Shown piece after piece: positions 27,333 to 36,855 of a DNA stretch of 64,000 nt. This DNA comes from Photobacterium halotolerans DSM 18316 (GTDB lineage: Bacteria > Pseudomonadota > Gammaproteobacteria > Enterobacterales > Vibrionaceae). The notes beneath the pieces were generated by a model, which worked only from the letters and a program-made list of their open reading frames with translations, did no database searches and had not been told where the DNA came from. The stretch covers positions 1-64,000 of the forward strand of contig NZ_AULG01000013.1 of the NCBI RefSeq assembly GCF_000425165.1, given 5' to 3'. Both the position numbers and the translations under genes were made by a program. The number at the start of each line of letters is the position of its first letter. The first letter of the stretch is position 1.

Positions 27333-28907
27333 ATGAAAAAATTTATAGTGATGGTTGTCTGTGCAATGTTTGCCATTGCAGCGATAGCGAGTATCTGGTC
27401 GACCTCGTATATTTCTCACCAGGAAATTGACAGTATTATTCTGAAAAAATCGCAGGCTCAGGCTGAGTTACTGGCAAAGAATGTTGAGTATGTGCTTGAG
27501 AATTCTCAGCAGCCGGAAGACGATTTACAGGCACTGGTGTTGTCGCTCAAGCAGCGCAGCGATATCAGTTATGCCGTGGTGATTAATAAAAACATTACGG
27601 CCGTTGCCCACAGTGATCCGCAAAAGCTGAACAAAGTCTATGACGACAGCTACACAGTGGAAGGGGCAGGGCAGGGTAAACCGAAACACTCCAAGTGGTA
27701 TGCGGATGTTCAGAAAGTCTGGGTATACGACATCATGATGCCTGTGTACGTGAACGGATCGCTTTACGGCGCGTTTGACGTCGGTATTCCGATTACAGAA
27801 GTCGATAATGCCGCCAGTGAAATTGTGATTGCCCAGCTCACCGCCATCATCATTATTTTTATCATTTGTGCGGCTTTTCTGATGTGGATGCTGAACCGTT
27901 TGTTCATGCCGCTCACCGGATTGCAGCAGGCGCTGGAGGATATTTCCAAAGGCGATGGTAACCTGACGGTGCGTCTGCCGGTCAAAGGGAATGATGAGAT
28001 CGCCCATATTTCTGAGGCGTTCAATACCTTTGTCGGCAAGATCAACGACATTATCATTCAGGTGGTTGATACGGGTGTTGGCCTGGGGCGCTCTGCAGTT
28101 TCGCTGCGTGATCAGTCAGTACACGCATTGTCGCGGGGGCAGGACCAGAGCGAACAGACGCTGTTGGTGGTAACGTCGATGAATGAAATGATCGCGACGA
28201 TTAATGAAATCTCCAATAACGCCGCAGGTGCCGCAGAGTCTGCAGGCAGTGCAAACAGCGAAACTCAGGCCGGACGCAAGACGCTGCAAGCGGCGACCAA
28301 TACCATTAATCATCTGGCCGGTGAAATGAATAACATGTCTGCGGTGATTGCGACGTTAGCAGACAAGACGCAGTCGATCGGCTCGATTCTCGATGTGATT
28401 CGCGGCATTTCCGAGCAAACGAACCTGCTGGCGCTGAATGCGGCCATTGAGGCAGCGCGTGCCGGTGAGGCCGGTCGTGGGTTTGCTGTGGTCGCGGATG
28501 AAGTGCGCAATCTGGCAACTAAAACGGCTCAGTCTACCGATGAAATCCAGCGTATGATTGACCAGTTGCAGCATGAAGCGAAAAACGCAGTGACCGCGAT
28601 GGAAAGCAGTAAATCCCTGACAGAGGAAGGCACCAAAGCCACCGAAGACGCCCTGAATGCGCTGGACGAAATATCGGGTCAGGTCGTCGCGATTCTGGAC
28701 ATGAACACTCAGGTCGCCACGGCCACAGAGCAGCAATCCAGTGTGGCCAATGAGATCAACCTCAACATGGATACAGTGAATCAGGCGGTGCAGGCCGGGC
28801 TGGATGCCAGCATGGAGCTGGAAAAAACCAGTCAGGATCTGGCCGGTCTGGCAGAGAAACTGGACCGACTGGTCGGCGCTTTCAAGCTGGCAAGACAGGT
28901 ACGATAG
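27333..28907 (+). CDS. methyl-accepting chemotaxis protein
   Basis: This 524-residue chemoreceptor has a first membrane segment (residues 4-23), a single-Cache-like periplasmic sensor domain (about 35-160, including [19 protein letters not shown] and [18 protein letters not shown]), and a second membrane segment (about 163-188). A HAMP domain and a long cytoplasmic signalling coiled coil follow. The signalling tip is canonical ([18 protein letters not shown], then [15 protein letters not shown]) and binds CheA/CheW. ATG 27333 is chosen over the TTG at 27312 so that the protein starts with a short basic signal. No C-terminal CheR tether is evident. The ligand is unknown. It is a single gene ended by a strong hairpin. 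Confidence 0.92.
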   Translation: MKKFIVMVVCAMFAIAAIASIWSTSYISHQEIDSIILKKSQAQAELLAKNVEYVLENSQQPEDDLQALVLSLKQRSDISYAVVINKNITAVAHSDPQKLNKVYDDSYTVEGAGQGKPKHSKWYADVQKVWVYDIMMPVYVNGSLYGAFDVGIPITEVDNAASEIVIAQLTAIIIIFIICAAFLMWMLNRLFMPLTGLQQALEDISKGDGNLTVRLPVKGNDEIAHISEAFNTFVGKINDIIIQVVDTGVGLGRSAVSLRDQSVHALSRGQDQSEQTLLVVTSMNEMIATINEISNNAAGAAESAGSANSETQAGRKTLQAATNTINHLAGEMNNMSAVIATLADKTQSIGSILDVIRGISEQTNLLALNAAIEAARAGEAGRGFAVVADEVRNLATKTAQSTDEIQRMIDQLQHEAKNAVTAMESSKSLTEEGTKATEDALNALDEISGQVVAILDMNTQVATATEQQSSVANEINLNMDTVNQAVQAGLDASMELEKTSQDLAGLAEKLDRLVGAFKLARQVR

Positions 28908-28930
28908 TTATTTCTGATTAACGGACTCTT

Positions 28931-28958
28931 CAGCAAGGGAGCTGGTTCTCCCTTGCTG
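28931..28958 (+). terminator. rho-independent-like terminator after MCP gene
   Basis: A perfect 11-bp stem (CAGCAAGGGAG with CTCCCTTGCTG) and a 6-nt loop lie 24 bp after the stop codon, with TCTTTTT shortly behind. The remaining 370 bp up to the permease gene shows no gene; it should contain that operon's promoter. Confidence 0.8.
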
Positions 28959-29336
28959 AAGCATGTCTTTTTACTCCGGCATAACAGCTGAGCCGGAACA
29001 ATCTTTTCTTCAGCTACGTCTTTAATTCTCTATCGTTCTGGTGTGTCTGCCTGTCCATCCGCTACACCCCCACAAGGCCATCAATTCACCAGTTAATGGT
29101 ACTTGCCCCGGCATCAGCGGCCATACATAAGCGAGCACAGACGTCGACTTTTTCCTTTTAAGATTCATCACATAGCGGCCCGTCGTCACGGAAATGCCGC
29201 CTACTATTAATAAAACTTATACCTTAGTTTTAGCTTAACTGATTCTTGTTGCCGGGCAGTAGATGTCGCCATTAAGTTAACAAAAGCTTAACAAGATGTG
29301 CGATTTAACTTCATTCACTGTTGAAAAGGAAAAGTT

Positions 29337-30770
29337 ATGTCTGGCAGCAACGAGCAAACCGTCGAAACCCATACCGTTTCTGACGAATACTTAAGTAAAC
29401 GGCAACTCAAAAAAGGCGTGGCAGGCTGGGTACTGCTGGCAAGCCTGGGTGTGTCCTATGTGATCTCCGGGGATTTCGCAGGCTGGAACTTTGGCTTAGA
29501 GCGCGCAGGGTTTGGCGGCATGTTTCTGGCGACGTTAGTGATGGGGCTGATGTATATGTGCCTGGTGCTGAGTCTGGCCGAGATGTCGTCATCGATTCCC
29601 ACGGCGGGTGGCGGTTACAGTTTTGCCCGTCGCGCCATGGGCCAGTGGGGAGGCTTTCTGACCGGCACCGCTATCTTGCTGGAATATGCCATTGCCCCTG
29701 CCGCGATTGCGATTTTCATCGGCGGCTACGTGAATGAGTTAATCGGCATTGACGGGCCGGTAGTCTATGCCGCTTTTTATTGTGTGTTCGTCGGTATCCA
29801 TTTGTGGGGTGCCGGAGAAGCGCTGCGCATTATGATGGGGATCACCTTACTGGCGGTGATTGCGATTATAGTTTTTGCGCTGGGTATGCTGCCGCATTTT
29901 GACATCAACAACCTTTTTGATATTGCCGTTAATTCCGATGTCGCCGGTGCCAGTGCTTTTCTGCCGGAAGGTTACATGGGGATCTGGGCGGCACTGCCAT
30001 TTGCCATGTGGTTATTTCTGGCGGTCGAAGGTGTGCCGCTGGCGGCGGAAGAAGCCACCAATCCGGCCAAAGATATGCCGCGTGGCATTATCGCTTCCAT
30101 GCTGGTACTGATAGTGTTTGCCGCTGTGGTACTGATTCTGGTGCCGGGCGGAGCCGGAGCCGAAGCGATGAAATCGCACAGTGCGCCATTGGTCGGTGCT
30201 TTGCAGTCGGTGTATGGTACAGAATCGCTGGCGGCGAAATTCGTTAACCTTGTTGGTCTGTTTGGCTTAATTGCCAGCTTCTTCTCTATTATTTATGCCT
30301 ATTCACGCCAGGTGTTTGCGCTGTCGCGTGCCGGCTACCTGCCGCGTTTTCTGTCGCTGTCCGGTGAGCGTAAAGTGCCGGTCTGGGCACTCATCGTACC
30401 CGGCATCATCGGCTTTCTGTTGTCGCTTTCCGGCGAAGGGGATCTGATGATCACCATGGCGGTGTTTGGCGCGACCGTGTCTTATGCTCTGATGAGCCTG
30501 TCCCATATTATTCTGCGCCGCAAAGAGCCAGCGCTGGAACGTCCTTATAAAACGCCGGGTGGCACCCTGACCTCGGGCATTGCGCTGGCATTGTCGCTGG
30601 TTGCGCTGGCTTCCACTTTCGTGGTGAGCCTGCAGGCGGCGCTGTGGTCCGCACTCTTTTACGCTGTCATGCTGACCTACTTCGCGCTGTACAGCCGTCA
30701 CCGTATTGTTGCTAATGCACCGGAAGAAGAGTTTGACCTGATTGCTGATGCAGAGTCTGAACTCAGTTAA
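29337..30770 (+). CDS. APC-family permease, ethanolamine permease-like
   Basis: The 477-residue transporter has about twelve membrane segments and the amino acid-polyamine-cation family fold. It resembles the ethanolamine permease (Eat) subfamily, with the N-terminal YVISGDFAGWNFGLERAGFG, SSIPTAGGGYSFARRAMG and EGVPLAAEEATNPAKDMPRG. It should import a small amine or amino alcohol by cation symport. It is the first gene of a five-gene operon whose other members activate, oxidise and release a glutamylated amine, which supports a feeding role. The stop TAA shares a base with the first possible ATG of the next ORF. A GAAAAGGAAAAG ribosome-binding site precedes the start. Confidence 0.8.
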   Translation: MSGSNEQTVETHTVSDEYLSKRQLKKGVAGWVLLASLGVSYVISGDFAGWNFGLERAGFGGMFLATLVMGLMYMCLVLSLAEMSSSIPTAGGGYSFARRAMGQWGGFLTGTAILLEYAIAPAAIAIFIGGYVNELIGIDGPVVYAAFYCVFVGIHLWGAGEALRIMMGITLLAVIAIIVFALGMLPHFDINNLFDIAVNSDVAGASAFLPEGYMGIWAALPFAMWLFLAVEGVPLAAEEATNPAKDMPRGIIASMLVLIVFAAVVLILVPGGAGAEAMKSHSAPLVGALQSVYGTESLAAKFVNLVGLFGLIASFFSIIYAYSRQVFALSRAGYLPRFLSLSGERKVPVWALIVPGIIGFLLSLSGEGDLMITMAVFGATVSYALMSLSHIILRRKEPALERPYKTPGGTLTSGIALALSLVALASTFVVSLQAALWSALFYAVMLTYFALYSRHRIVANAPEEEFDLIADAESELS

Positions 30771-30871
30771 TGTCATTTGAGGACGCGGCTGCCGCTGCCG
30801 GTCAGCGCGTCCGGATTGAACCTATCTCCAAACAGGCTCAGGAACGAGTCATCTTGATGAAAGAGGTACAC

Positions 30872-32239
30872 ATGGAAGCCAGAGAAGTGAAGACGATTGC
30901 CGATGCAATGGCCATTGTAGAAGAACGCGCACTGACCCACGTGAAAGTCGGCTTGTTTGATAACGACGGCATCATGCGCGGGAAATATATGTCGAAATCC
31001 AAGTTCTTTTCATCGCTCGAAAAGGGGTTTGCGTTTTGTGACGTGGTGCTGGGCTGGGACTCCAAAGATCAGCTCTACGACAACACTCAATATACCGGCT
31101 GGCATACCGGCTACCCGGACGCCCCGGTACGCATTTTGCCGCACACCTGCCGGGAGGTTTACGGTGAAGAAGGTATGTTGCTGTTTATTGCCGAATTTAC
31201 CGATGAAGCCGAAAAAGTCTGCCCGCGCGGCACCTTGCGCAAGGTGCTGCAAAAAGCCAATGACATGGGCTTTGACGTGTTTGCCGCCCTTGAATATGAG
31301 TTCTTCGTTTTCAATGAAACACCGCACTCGGCCCGAGAAAAAAGCTTCCGCAATCTGGAAACCATCACGCCGGACTGGTTTGGTTATTCGATGATTCGCA
31401 ACTCGGTGCATTCCGGCTTGTATGAAGCCATTCTGGGCATGAGTGAGCAGATGGATTTTCCGATTGAGGGCATTCACTCAGAAACCGGCCCCGGTGTTTT
31501 AGAAGCTGCCATCGCGGTGGATGGCGCTGAAGCGGCGGCCGACAAAGCGGCCTTGTTCAAAACCTTCATGAAAGTGCTGGCCCAGAAAAGGGAGCTGCTG
31601 GCGACCTTCATGGCGAAATGGTCGGGGGATTATCCGGGCCAGAGCGGCCATATTCATGTGTCGCTTAAAAACAAAGACGGCTCGTCGGCGTTTTACGATC
31701 CGACACAAACTCACAATATGAGCAAACTGCAGCGGCATTTTCTGGCCGGCCAGCAGCGCTTAATGCCTGAGTTTTTGTGTCTGATTGCACCAACCATTAA
31801 CAGCTATACCCGTATGATCCCCGGCTTCTGGGCACCGACGGAGGCCACCTGGGGCGTGGAAAACCGTACCACGGCCCTGCGGGTGATCCCCGGCAGTGAG
31901 CAATCCCAGCGCATCGAACACCGCTTAGGGGCGGCAGATGCCAACCCGTATCTGGCGCTGGCGGCCGCAGTGGCCTCCGGTCTGTACGGCATTATGCAGG
32001 AATGGGAACCGTTCGATCAGGTGAAGGGCAACGCTTACGACCAGCAGCACGCCCCAGAGCTACAATTACCACGTACGCTCTGGGATGCCGCGCAGCGGTT
32101 TAAGCAGTCAGATGCGGCCCGGACCATGTTCGGTGATGAGTTTGTTGAGCACTTTGCTGCCAGCCGAGAGTGGGAAGAGCGGGAATTCAGAAAACACGTG
32201 ACTGACTGGGAAATGGATCGTTATTTCGAAATTATTTAA
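30872..32239 (+). CDS. glutamine-synthetase-like gamma-glutamyl-amine ligase
   Basis: This 455-residue enzyme belongs to the GlnA-like ligases that join glutamate to an amine with ATP (PuuA, IpuC, GlnA4 types). The beta-grasp N-domain (KVGLFDNDGIMRGKYMSKSKF) is followed by the catalytic domain with ALEYEFFVFNE, the glutamate/metal site GPGVLEAAIAVDGAEAAADK, GHIHVSL, and the Arg loop ENRTTALRVIPG. The C-terminus lacks the adenylylated NLYDLP loop of true glutamine synthetase, so nitrogen assimilation is unlikely. The start is set at ATG 30872 because AGAGGTACAC precedes it and the length then fits the family. ATG 30857 and ATG 30770 (overlapping the permease stop) are alternatives. The acceptor is probably ethanolamine or a related amino alcohol, inferred from the neighbours. 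Confidence 0.82.
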   Translation: MEAREVKTIADAMAIVEERALTHVKVGLFDNDGIMRGKYMSKSKFFSSLEKGFAFCDVVLGWDSKDQLYDNTQYTGWHTGYPDAPVRILPHTCREVYGEEGMLLFIAEFTDEAEKVCPRGTLRKVLQKANDMGFDVFAALEYEFFVFNETPHSAREKSFRNLETITPDWFGYSMIRNSVHSGLYEAILGMSEQMDFPIEGIHSETGPGVLEAAIAVDGAEAAADKAALFKTFMKVLAQKRELLATFMAKWSGDYPGQSGHIHVSLKNKDGSSAFYDPTQTHNMSKLQRHFLAGQQRLMPEFLCLIAPTINSYTRMIPGFWAPTEATWGVENRTTALRVIPGSEQSQRIEHRLGAADANPYLALAAAVASGLYGIMQEWEPFDQVKGNAYDQQHAPELQLPRTLWDAAQRFKQSDAARTMFGDEFVEHFAASREWEEREFRKHVTDWEMDRYFEII

Positions 32240-32251
32240 GGAAGATGCGTC

Positions 32252-33643
32252 ATGACTCGAATGCAACAAACAATATCGCCGGTAGACGGCAGTGTGTATG
32301 TCACTCGTCCGCTTGCCTCTGATGAAGCCATTCAGCAAACGCTCAGCCTGGCGAAAAGTGCCCAGAAAAGCTGGGCCAGCGTTGCACTGAGCGAGCGTCA
32401 GGCTATTTGCAGCAAAGCGGTTAACTGGTTTGAAGCCAATAAAGCCGAAATCGGCCAGGAAATCTGCTGGCAGATGGGAAGGCCGATCCGCTATGCGCAG
32501 GGCGAAATCGCCGGTCTGGCGGAACGGGCACGCCATATGATTGCCGAAAGCGATGCGGCGCTGGCCGCGATCACCTTACCCGACAAGCCCGGCTTCAGCC
32601 GCTATATCACCCGCGAACCCGTGGGTGTGGTGGCAGTGATCGCCCCCTGGAATTATCCGTACCTGACGGCCATCAACAGCATTGTGCCTGCTTTGCTGGC
32701 CGGCAACAGTGTCATCCTTAAGCATTCTGCGCAGACGCCTTTGTGTGCTGAGCGGTTGAAATCGGCGTTTGATGCCGCAGGTCTGCCGGAAGGGGTGTTT
32801 CAGTTTTTGCATCTGACGCACGAGGACACCACCAAACTGATTCAGTCTGACGCGGTGAATCATGTCGCCTTTACCGGCTCAGTACCGGCAGGCGCGCAGG
32901 TCGAGCAAGCTGCTGCGGGTCGCTTTATCGGGGTCGGGCTGGAGCTGGGCGGCAAAGACCCGGCTTACGTGCGTGAAGATGCCGATCTGGATAATGCCGC
33001 TGACACTGTGGTTGACGGGGCGTTTTTCAACAGCGGCCAGTCGTGCTGCGGTATTGAACGCATTTATGTTCACGCCTCTGTGTATGACGCTTTTGTCGAA
33101 AAAGCGGTGGGGATCGTCAGGCAATATAAGCTGGGCCGACCGGATGAGCCGGAGACAACGCTGGGGCCACTGGTCCGTACCCGTGCCGCTGATTTTGTCC
33201 GCGGCCAGATCCAGGAAGCGATCGCGCAGGGTGCGGTGGCCCATATCGATGAAAAGGCTTTTCCGCTCAGTCAGGCCGGATCGCCCTATCTGGCGCCGCA
33301 AATTCTGACCCAGGTTGATCATACGATGCGCGTGATGCACGAAGAATCGTTCGGGCCGGTTGTCGGGATTATGAAAGTGAATAGCGATGAAGAAGCCATC
33401 ACTCTGATGAACGACAGCGATTTCGGCCTGACCGCCAGCATTTTTACCCGTGATATTGAGCGGGGTATTGCGTTAGGTCAGCAGGTGGAAACCGGTACTT
33501 TCTTTATTAACCGCTGTGATTATCTCGATCCGGCGCTGGCCTGGACCGGTGTCAAACAGTCTGGCCGCGGTTGTACCTTGTCGGCCTTGGGCTTTGCGGC
33601 GCTGACACGTCCGAAATCATTTCATATTAAAACACTGGCCTGA
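32252..33643 (+). CDS. NAD(P)-dependent aldehyde dehydrogenase
   Basis: The 463-residue protein is a complete aldehyde dehydrogenase. Visible are the cofactor motif APWNYPYLTAINSIVPALLAGN with the Lys in VILKHS, the glycine motif FTGSVPAGAQV, the general base in LELGGKDPAYV, and the catalytic cysteine in FNSGQSCCGIERIYVH. In this operon it would oxidise the gamma-glutamyl-amino aldehyde produced by the next gene product to the acid. It lies 12 bp after the ligase gene with a TAAGGAAGATG ribosome-binding site. The family resembles lactaldehyde/succinate-semialdehyde-type enzymes, so the natural aldehyde is an inference. Confidence 0.88.
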   Translation: MTRMQQTISPVDGSVYVTRPLASDEAIQQTLSLAKSAQKSWASVALSERQAICSKAVNWFEANKAEIGQEICWQMGRPIRYAQGEIAGLAERARHMIAESDAALAAITLPDKPGFSRYITREPVGVVAVIAPWNYPYLTAINSIVPALLAGNSVILKHSAQTPLCAERLKSAFDAAGLPEGVFQFLHLTHEDTTKLIQSDAVNHVAFTGSVPAGAQVEQAAAGRFIGVGLELGGKDPAYVREDADLDNAADTVVDGAFFNSGQSCCGIERIYVHASVYDAFVEKAVGIVRQYKLGRPDEPETTLGPLVRTRAADFVRGQIQEAIAQGAVAHIDEKAFPLSQAGSPYLAPQILTQVDHTMRVMHEESFGPVVGIMKVNSDEEAITLMNDSDFGLTASIFTRDIERGIALGQQVETGTFFINRCDYLDPALAWTGVKQSGRGCTLSALGFAALTRPKSFHIKTLA

Positions 33644-33664
33644 ACCGGCGTTAAGGAGAGCAAG

Positions 33665-34834
33665 ATGTCGCTGAAAGGAAACTGGAATTATCCAACGCCA
33701 ATCACAGTAGGTGAAGGCTGTTTACAGCAGATCGGACAGGCATGTCAGGGCGCCGGGATCAGCAACGCATTACTGGTCACCGATCCCGGGCTGGCCGCCC
33801 TGCCCATGGTGACGGAAACCGTGGCGTTATGCCGCGCAGCCGGCATTGGCTGTGAGGTGTTCAGCCGGATTCAGGGTAATCCGACCGGCGAGAATGTCGA
33901 CGACGGCCTGGCTGTGTATCGTCAGGGCGGTTTTGACGGTGTGATTGCCTTTGGTGGTGGTTCCAGTCTGGATGCTGCCAAAGCCATTGCCCTGATGGCG
34001 GGACAGTCACTGCCGCTGTGGGCGTTCGAGGATGTGGGCGATAACTGGTTGCAGGCCAATGCGGATGCCATTGCCCCTGTTATCGCGATCCCGACCACAG
34101 CCGGGACTGGCTCTGAAGTCGGGCGTGCATCTGTAATCACAGATACGGCCAATCACGTCAAAAAGATCATTTTCCATCCTAAGATGCTGCCGGTACGTGT
34201 GCTGCTCGACCCGGCGGTGACGACCGGATTGCCGCCGCATATCACAGCGGCGACCGGTATGGATGCGCTGTCGCATAACCTTGAGGCCTATTGTGCCAAC
34301 GGCTATCATCCGATGGCCGAAGGTATCGCACTTGAAGGCATCCGGCTGATTAAAGTCTATCTGCCACAGGCGGTTGCCGACGGCAGTAACCTTGAGGCCC
34401 GCACCCAGATGCTGGTGGCCTCCAGTATGGGCGCGACTGCCTTTCAGCGTGGCCTGGGCGGCATGCATGCCATCGCCCACACACTGGGGGCGTTATACGA
34501 CAAGCATCACGGCTTACTGAATGCCATCCTGATGCCCTATGTGCTGGTGGCAAACCGCAGTGCGATTGAAGATAAGCTGACCCATCTGGCCCGCTATCTG
34601 GATTTACCCGAGCCCGGTTTCGATGCCTTTCTGACCTGGGTTCTGGATTTCCGTGCCGCGCTGCAGATCCCCCATACGCTGGCGGATATCGACATCACGG
34701 TGGAAGAAGCACAGCGCGTCGGCAGTATGGCGGTGCAGGATCCGTCGGCAGGCGGAAATCCTGTCGCACTGAGCGCCGAGCAATACAGCCGGATTTTTGT
34801 GGATGCTGTGACGGGCCGCTTGCCGCAGCACTGA
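33665..34834 (+). CDS. iron-containing alcohol dehydrogenase
   Basis: The 389-residue enzyme is a group III (iron-activated) alcohol dehydrogenase. The NAD-binding motif GGGSSLDAAKAIAL, the TTAGTGSEVGRASVITD loop, and the metal ligands in GMHAIAHTLGALYDKHHGLLNA are all present. An Asp ligand lies upstream in the ATGMDALSHNLEAY region. In this operon it would convert the hydroxyl of a gamma-glutamylated amino alcohol to the aldehyde. That step would not be needed for polyamine or simple amine degradation, so it is the main clue to the substrate. It has a TAAGGAGAG ribosome-binding site 21 bp behind the aldehyde dehydrogenase gene. Confidence 0.88.
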   Translation: MSLKGNWNYPTPITVGEGCLQQIGQACQGAGISNALLVTDPGLAALPMVTETVALCRAAGIGCEVFSRIQGNPTGENVDDGLAVYRQGGFDGVIAFGGGSSLDAAKAIALMAGQSLPLWAFEDVGDNWLQANADAIAPVIAIPTTAGTGSEVGRASVITDTANHVKKIIFHPKMLPVRVLLDPAVTTGLPPHITAATGMDALSHNLEAYCANGYHPMAEGIALEGIRLIKVYLPQAVADGSNLEARTQMLVASSMGATAFQRGLGGMHAIAHTLGALYDKHHGLLNAILMPYVLVANRSAIEDKLTHLARYLDLPEPGFDAFLTWVLDFRAALQIPHTLADIDITVEEAQRVGSMAVQDPSAGGNPVALSAEQYSRIFVDAVTGRLPQH

Positions 34835-34848
34835 CACCAGGAGGCTCC

Positions 34849-35568
34849 ATGACGCTAAAAATGGGTATTCTGCAGTGCGATGATGTCAGGCAGGATTTGC
34901 AGGCCGACCACGGTAATTATCCGGCGATGTTCACTCAGCTGCTGCGCGATGCCGGTGACGCGCCGGAACTGGTTTTTTACCGGGCGCTGGACGGCGAGTT
35001 GCCGCAGGATGTTGATGAATGCGATGTGTATATGACCACGGGCAGTCGTCACAGTGTTAACGATGATCTGCCCTGGATCCCCCCGTTGCTGGCTTTTGTA
35101 CAGGCGTTGCATGCCCGCAAAAAGAAGCTGGTGGGGATCTGCTTTGGTCATCAGCTGATCGCAAAAGCGCTGGGCGGCGAAGTGATTCAGGCGCCGCAGG
35201 GCTGGGGGATTGGTGTGGCGACACATGCGCTGCATGCATTGCCAGCGGGAGTAACGGAAAATGCCGCGTCCCCGCCTGATCTGTCTTTGCTGGTCAGTCA
35301 TCAGGATCAGGTGGTCAGGTTACCGGATGATACGGCTGTGCTGGCCGGGAGTGATTTCTGCCCGTATTACATGCTGCAGGTGGGAGAACACTTTCTTGGC
35401 ATTCAGGGCCACCCGGAATTCAGCAAGGCCTATTCACGGGATCTGATGCTGGCAAGAAAGGCGCTGTTACCGGCCAATGTGCTGGATACCGGACTGACGT
35501 CGCTGGACATGCCGGTAGACAGTGAAAGAGTCACCCGCTGGATGCTGGATTTCCTGCGCTCATCGTAA
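34849..35568 (+). CDS. class I glutamine amidotransferase-like gamma-glutamyl hydrolase
   Basis: The 239-residue protein has the class I amidotransferase triad. The nucleophile is Cys in LVGICFGHQLIAKALGG, and His and Glu are in GIQGHPEFSK. There is no synthetase domain, so it is a stand-alone hydrolase like IpuF or the GuaA-type amidase partners. Placed last in the operon, it would cleave the gamma-glutamyl bond of the oxidised product and release glutamate plus an amino acid (glycine if ethanolamine is the substrate). It starts 14 bp after the dehydrogenase gene with CAGGAGG. A bidirectional hairpin follows. Confidence 0.8.
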   Translation: MTLKMGILQCDDVRQDLQADHGNYPAMFTQLLRDAGDAPELVFYRALDGELPQDVDECDVYMTTGSRHSVNDDLPWIPPLLAFVQALHARKKKLVGICFGHQLIAKALGGEVIQAPQGWGIGVATHALHALPAGVTENAASPPDLSLLVSHQDQVVRLPDDTAVLAGSDFCPYYMLQVGEHFLGIQGHPEFSKAYSRDLMLARKALLPANVLDTGLTSLDMPVDSERVTRWMLDFLRSS

Positions 35569-35595
35569 CCCTGCCGTTTTACTGTGACTGAGCAC

Positions 35596-35623
35596 CTGCC
35601 CCTGCTAACACAAACAGGGGCAG
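35596..35623. terminator. bidirectional hairpin terminator
   Basis: CTGCCCCTG and CAGGGGCAG form a perfect 9-bp stem between convergent genes; the T-rich TTGTTTCTTT follows on the plus strand. It probably ends both the amine operon and the MFS operon. Confidence 0.7.
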
Positions 35624-35631
35624 TTGTTTCT

Positions 35632-36855
35632 TTACTGGCTGTCAGGTAACGGCGTGCGGAATCCGCTGCGGATATTCAGGGTGACAATCAGAGCAAAGAT
35701 CCCGATCACACAGCCAAGCTGCCAGGCCTGCTGAATACCCAGCTTGATCAGCGCCATACTGACCAGGGCTGAAAGCAGCATCTGCCCGCCACCGGATAAC
35801 GCGGCCACCGTACCAGCCTGTTTGCGGTACGGCAGCATCACCTGCGACTGGGCACAAGGCATTGCGATGCCGTTGCCAAACACCATCAGGAACTGACCCA
35901 GCATCATCATCAATGGCGTCAGCGGCGCCAGGATTAACCAGACAGCCGCAATGAGATGAACGGCAGGCGCGAGGTACAGCATGCGTTTGGTACCGATTTT
36001 GGGCCGCAGCCAGCTGACCAGAAAACCACCGGCAAATAACCCTGCGGTCGGCAGGAGTGCCCAGAGGGCGTATTCATCTGAGGTCATACCAATCTGAACC
36101 TGCATGATAAAGGGCATCAGCGAGATGGTAGTGACGACCAGACTGAAGTTCAGCCAGCCGATACTGGCAAAACTCAGAAAATAGCGCGACGATAGCAGGG
36201 AGCGGTAATCCGCAGCGATTTTCCTCACTGAAGGCACCGCTTGTATGTCGTGCATGGTCTCTTTGAACATCAGGCACAATGCAAACCACACCAGGGTGAT
36301 GTAGCTCGCCAGCACGATAAAGACCGACAGCCAGCCAAAGTGGTGGTTAATGAAACCGCCAATCACGGGCGCAAAAATCGGCGTAAAAGAGGCCACCATG
36401 GTCAGATAAGACAGCGCCTGCGGCAGCTGTTCACCTGTGTAGGAATCCCGTGTCGAAGCGCGGGCCAGCACAGCGCAGCAACCCGCCCCCAGCCCCTGCA
36501 TCAGTCGACCGGCCACTAAGCCGTAAAAACTGTCACTGGCAAGGATCACCAGAATCAGACCGGCCACTGCAAGCAGGATACCGGCTAACAGCACCCGGCG
36601 ACGGCCTAAGGCATCCGAGATCGGGCCATAGATGAATTGCGACGGACCGAAACCGAGTAAGTAGACCGAAATCAGCAGCTGTGCCTGATCGATGGATATG
36701 CCAAAGTCTTTGGCTATCCAGGGCAGGGAAGGAAACACCAGCCCCATGCCAAACTGACCTATGCTGATGGTCAGGCAGGCCAGCAAAATCGGGCGCCAGG
36801 AAAAAGCGGCTGACACCGCTGTTCCCTCAGCTGTTTCGGCATCAGGCTTTGCCAT
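35632..36855 (-). CDS. MFS exporter, Bcr/CflA-like (DHA1)
   Basis: This 407-residue transporter has twelve predicted membrane segments. The DHA1 signature is near the N-terminus: FPSLPWIAKDFGISIDQAQ, then GPISDALGRRRVLLAG (motif A). A LMQGLGAGCCAVLARASTRD segment follows in the fifth helix region. Such carriers export drugs or small metabolites by proton antiport. It overlaps the end of the upstream siderophore-interacting protein gene by 14 bp, so it is in the same operon. Export of a siderophore or a related catechol is therefore possible, but this is an inference. Confidence 0.85.
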   Translation of the reverse strand: MAKPDAETAEGTAVSAAFSWRPILLACLTISIGQFGMGLVFPSLPWIAKDFGISIDQAQLLISVYLLGFGPSQFIYGPISDALGRRRVLLAGILLAVAGLILVILASDSFYGLVAGRLMQGLGAGCCAVLARASTRDSYTGEQLPQALSYLTMVASFTPIFAPVIGGFINHHFGWLSVFIVLASYITLVWFALCLMFKETMHDIQAVPSVRKIAADYRSLLSSRYFLSFASIGWLNFSLVVTTISLMPFIMQVQIGMTSDEYALWALLPTAGLFAGGFLVSWLRPKIGTKRMLYLAPAVHLIAAVWLILAPLTPLMMMLGQFLMVFGNGIAMPCAQSQVMLPYRKQAGTVAALSGGGQMLLSALVSMALIKLGIQQAWQLGCVIGIFALIVTLNIRSGFRTPLPDSQ

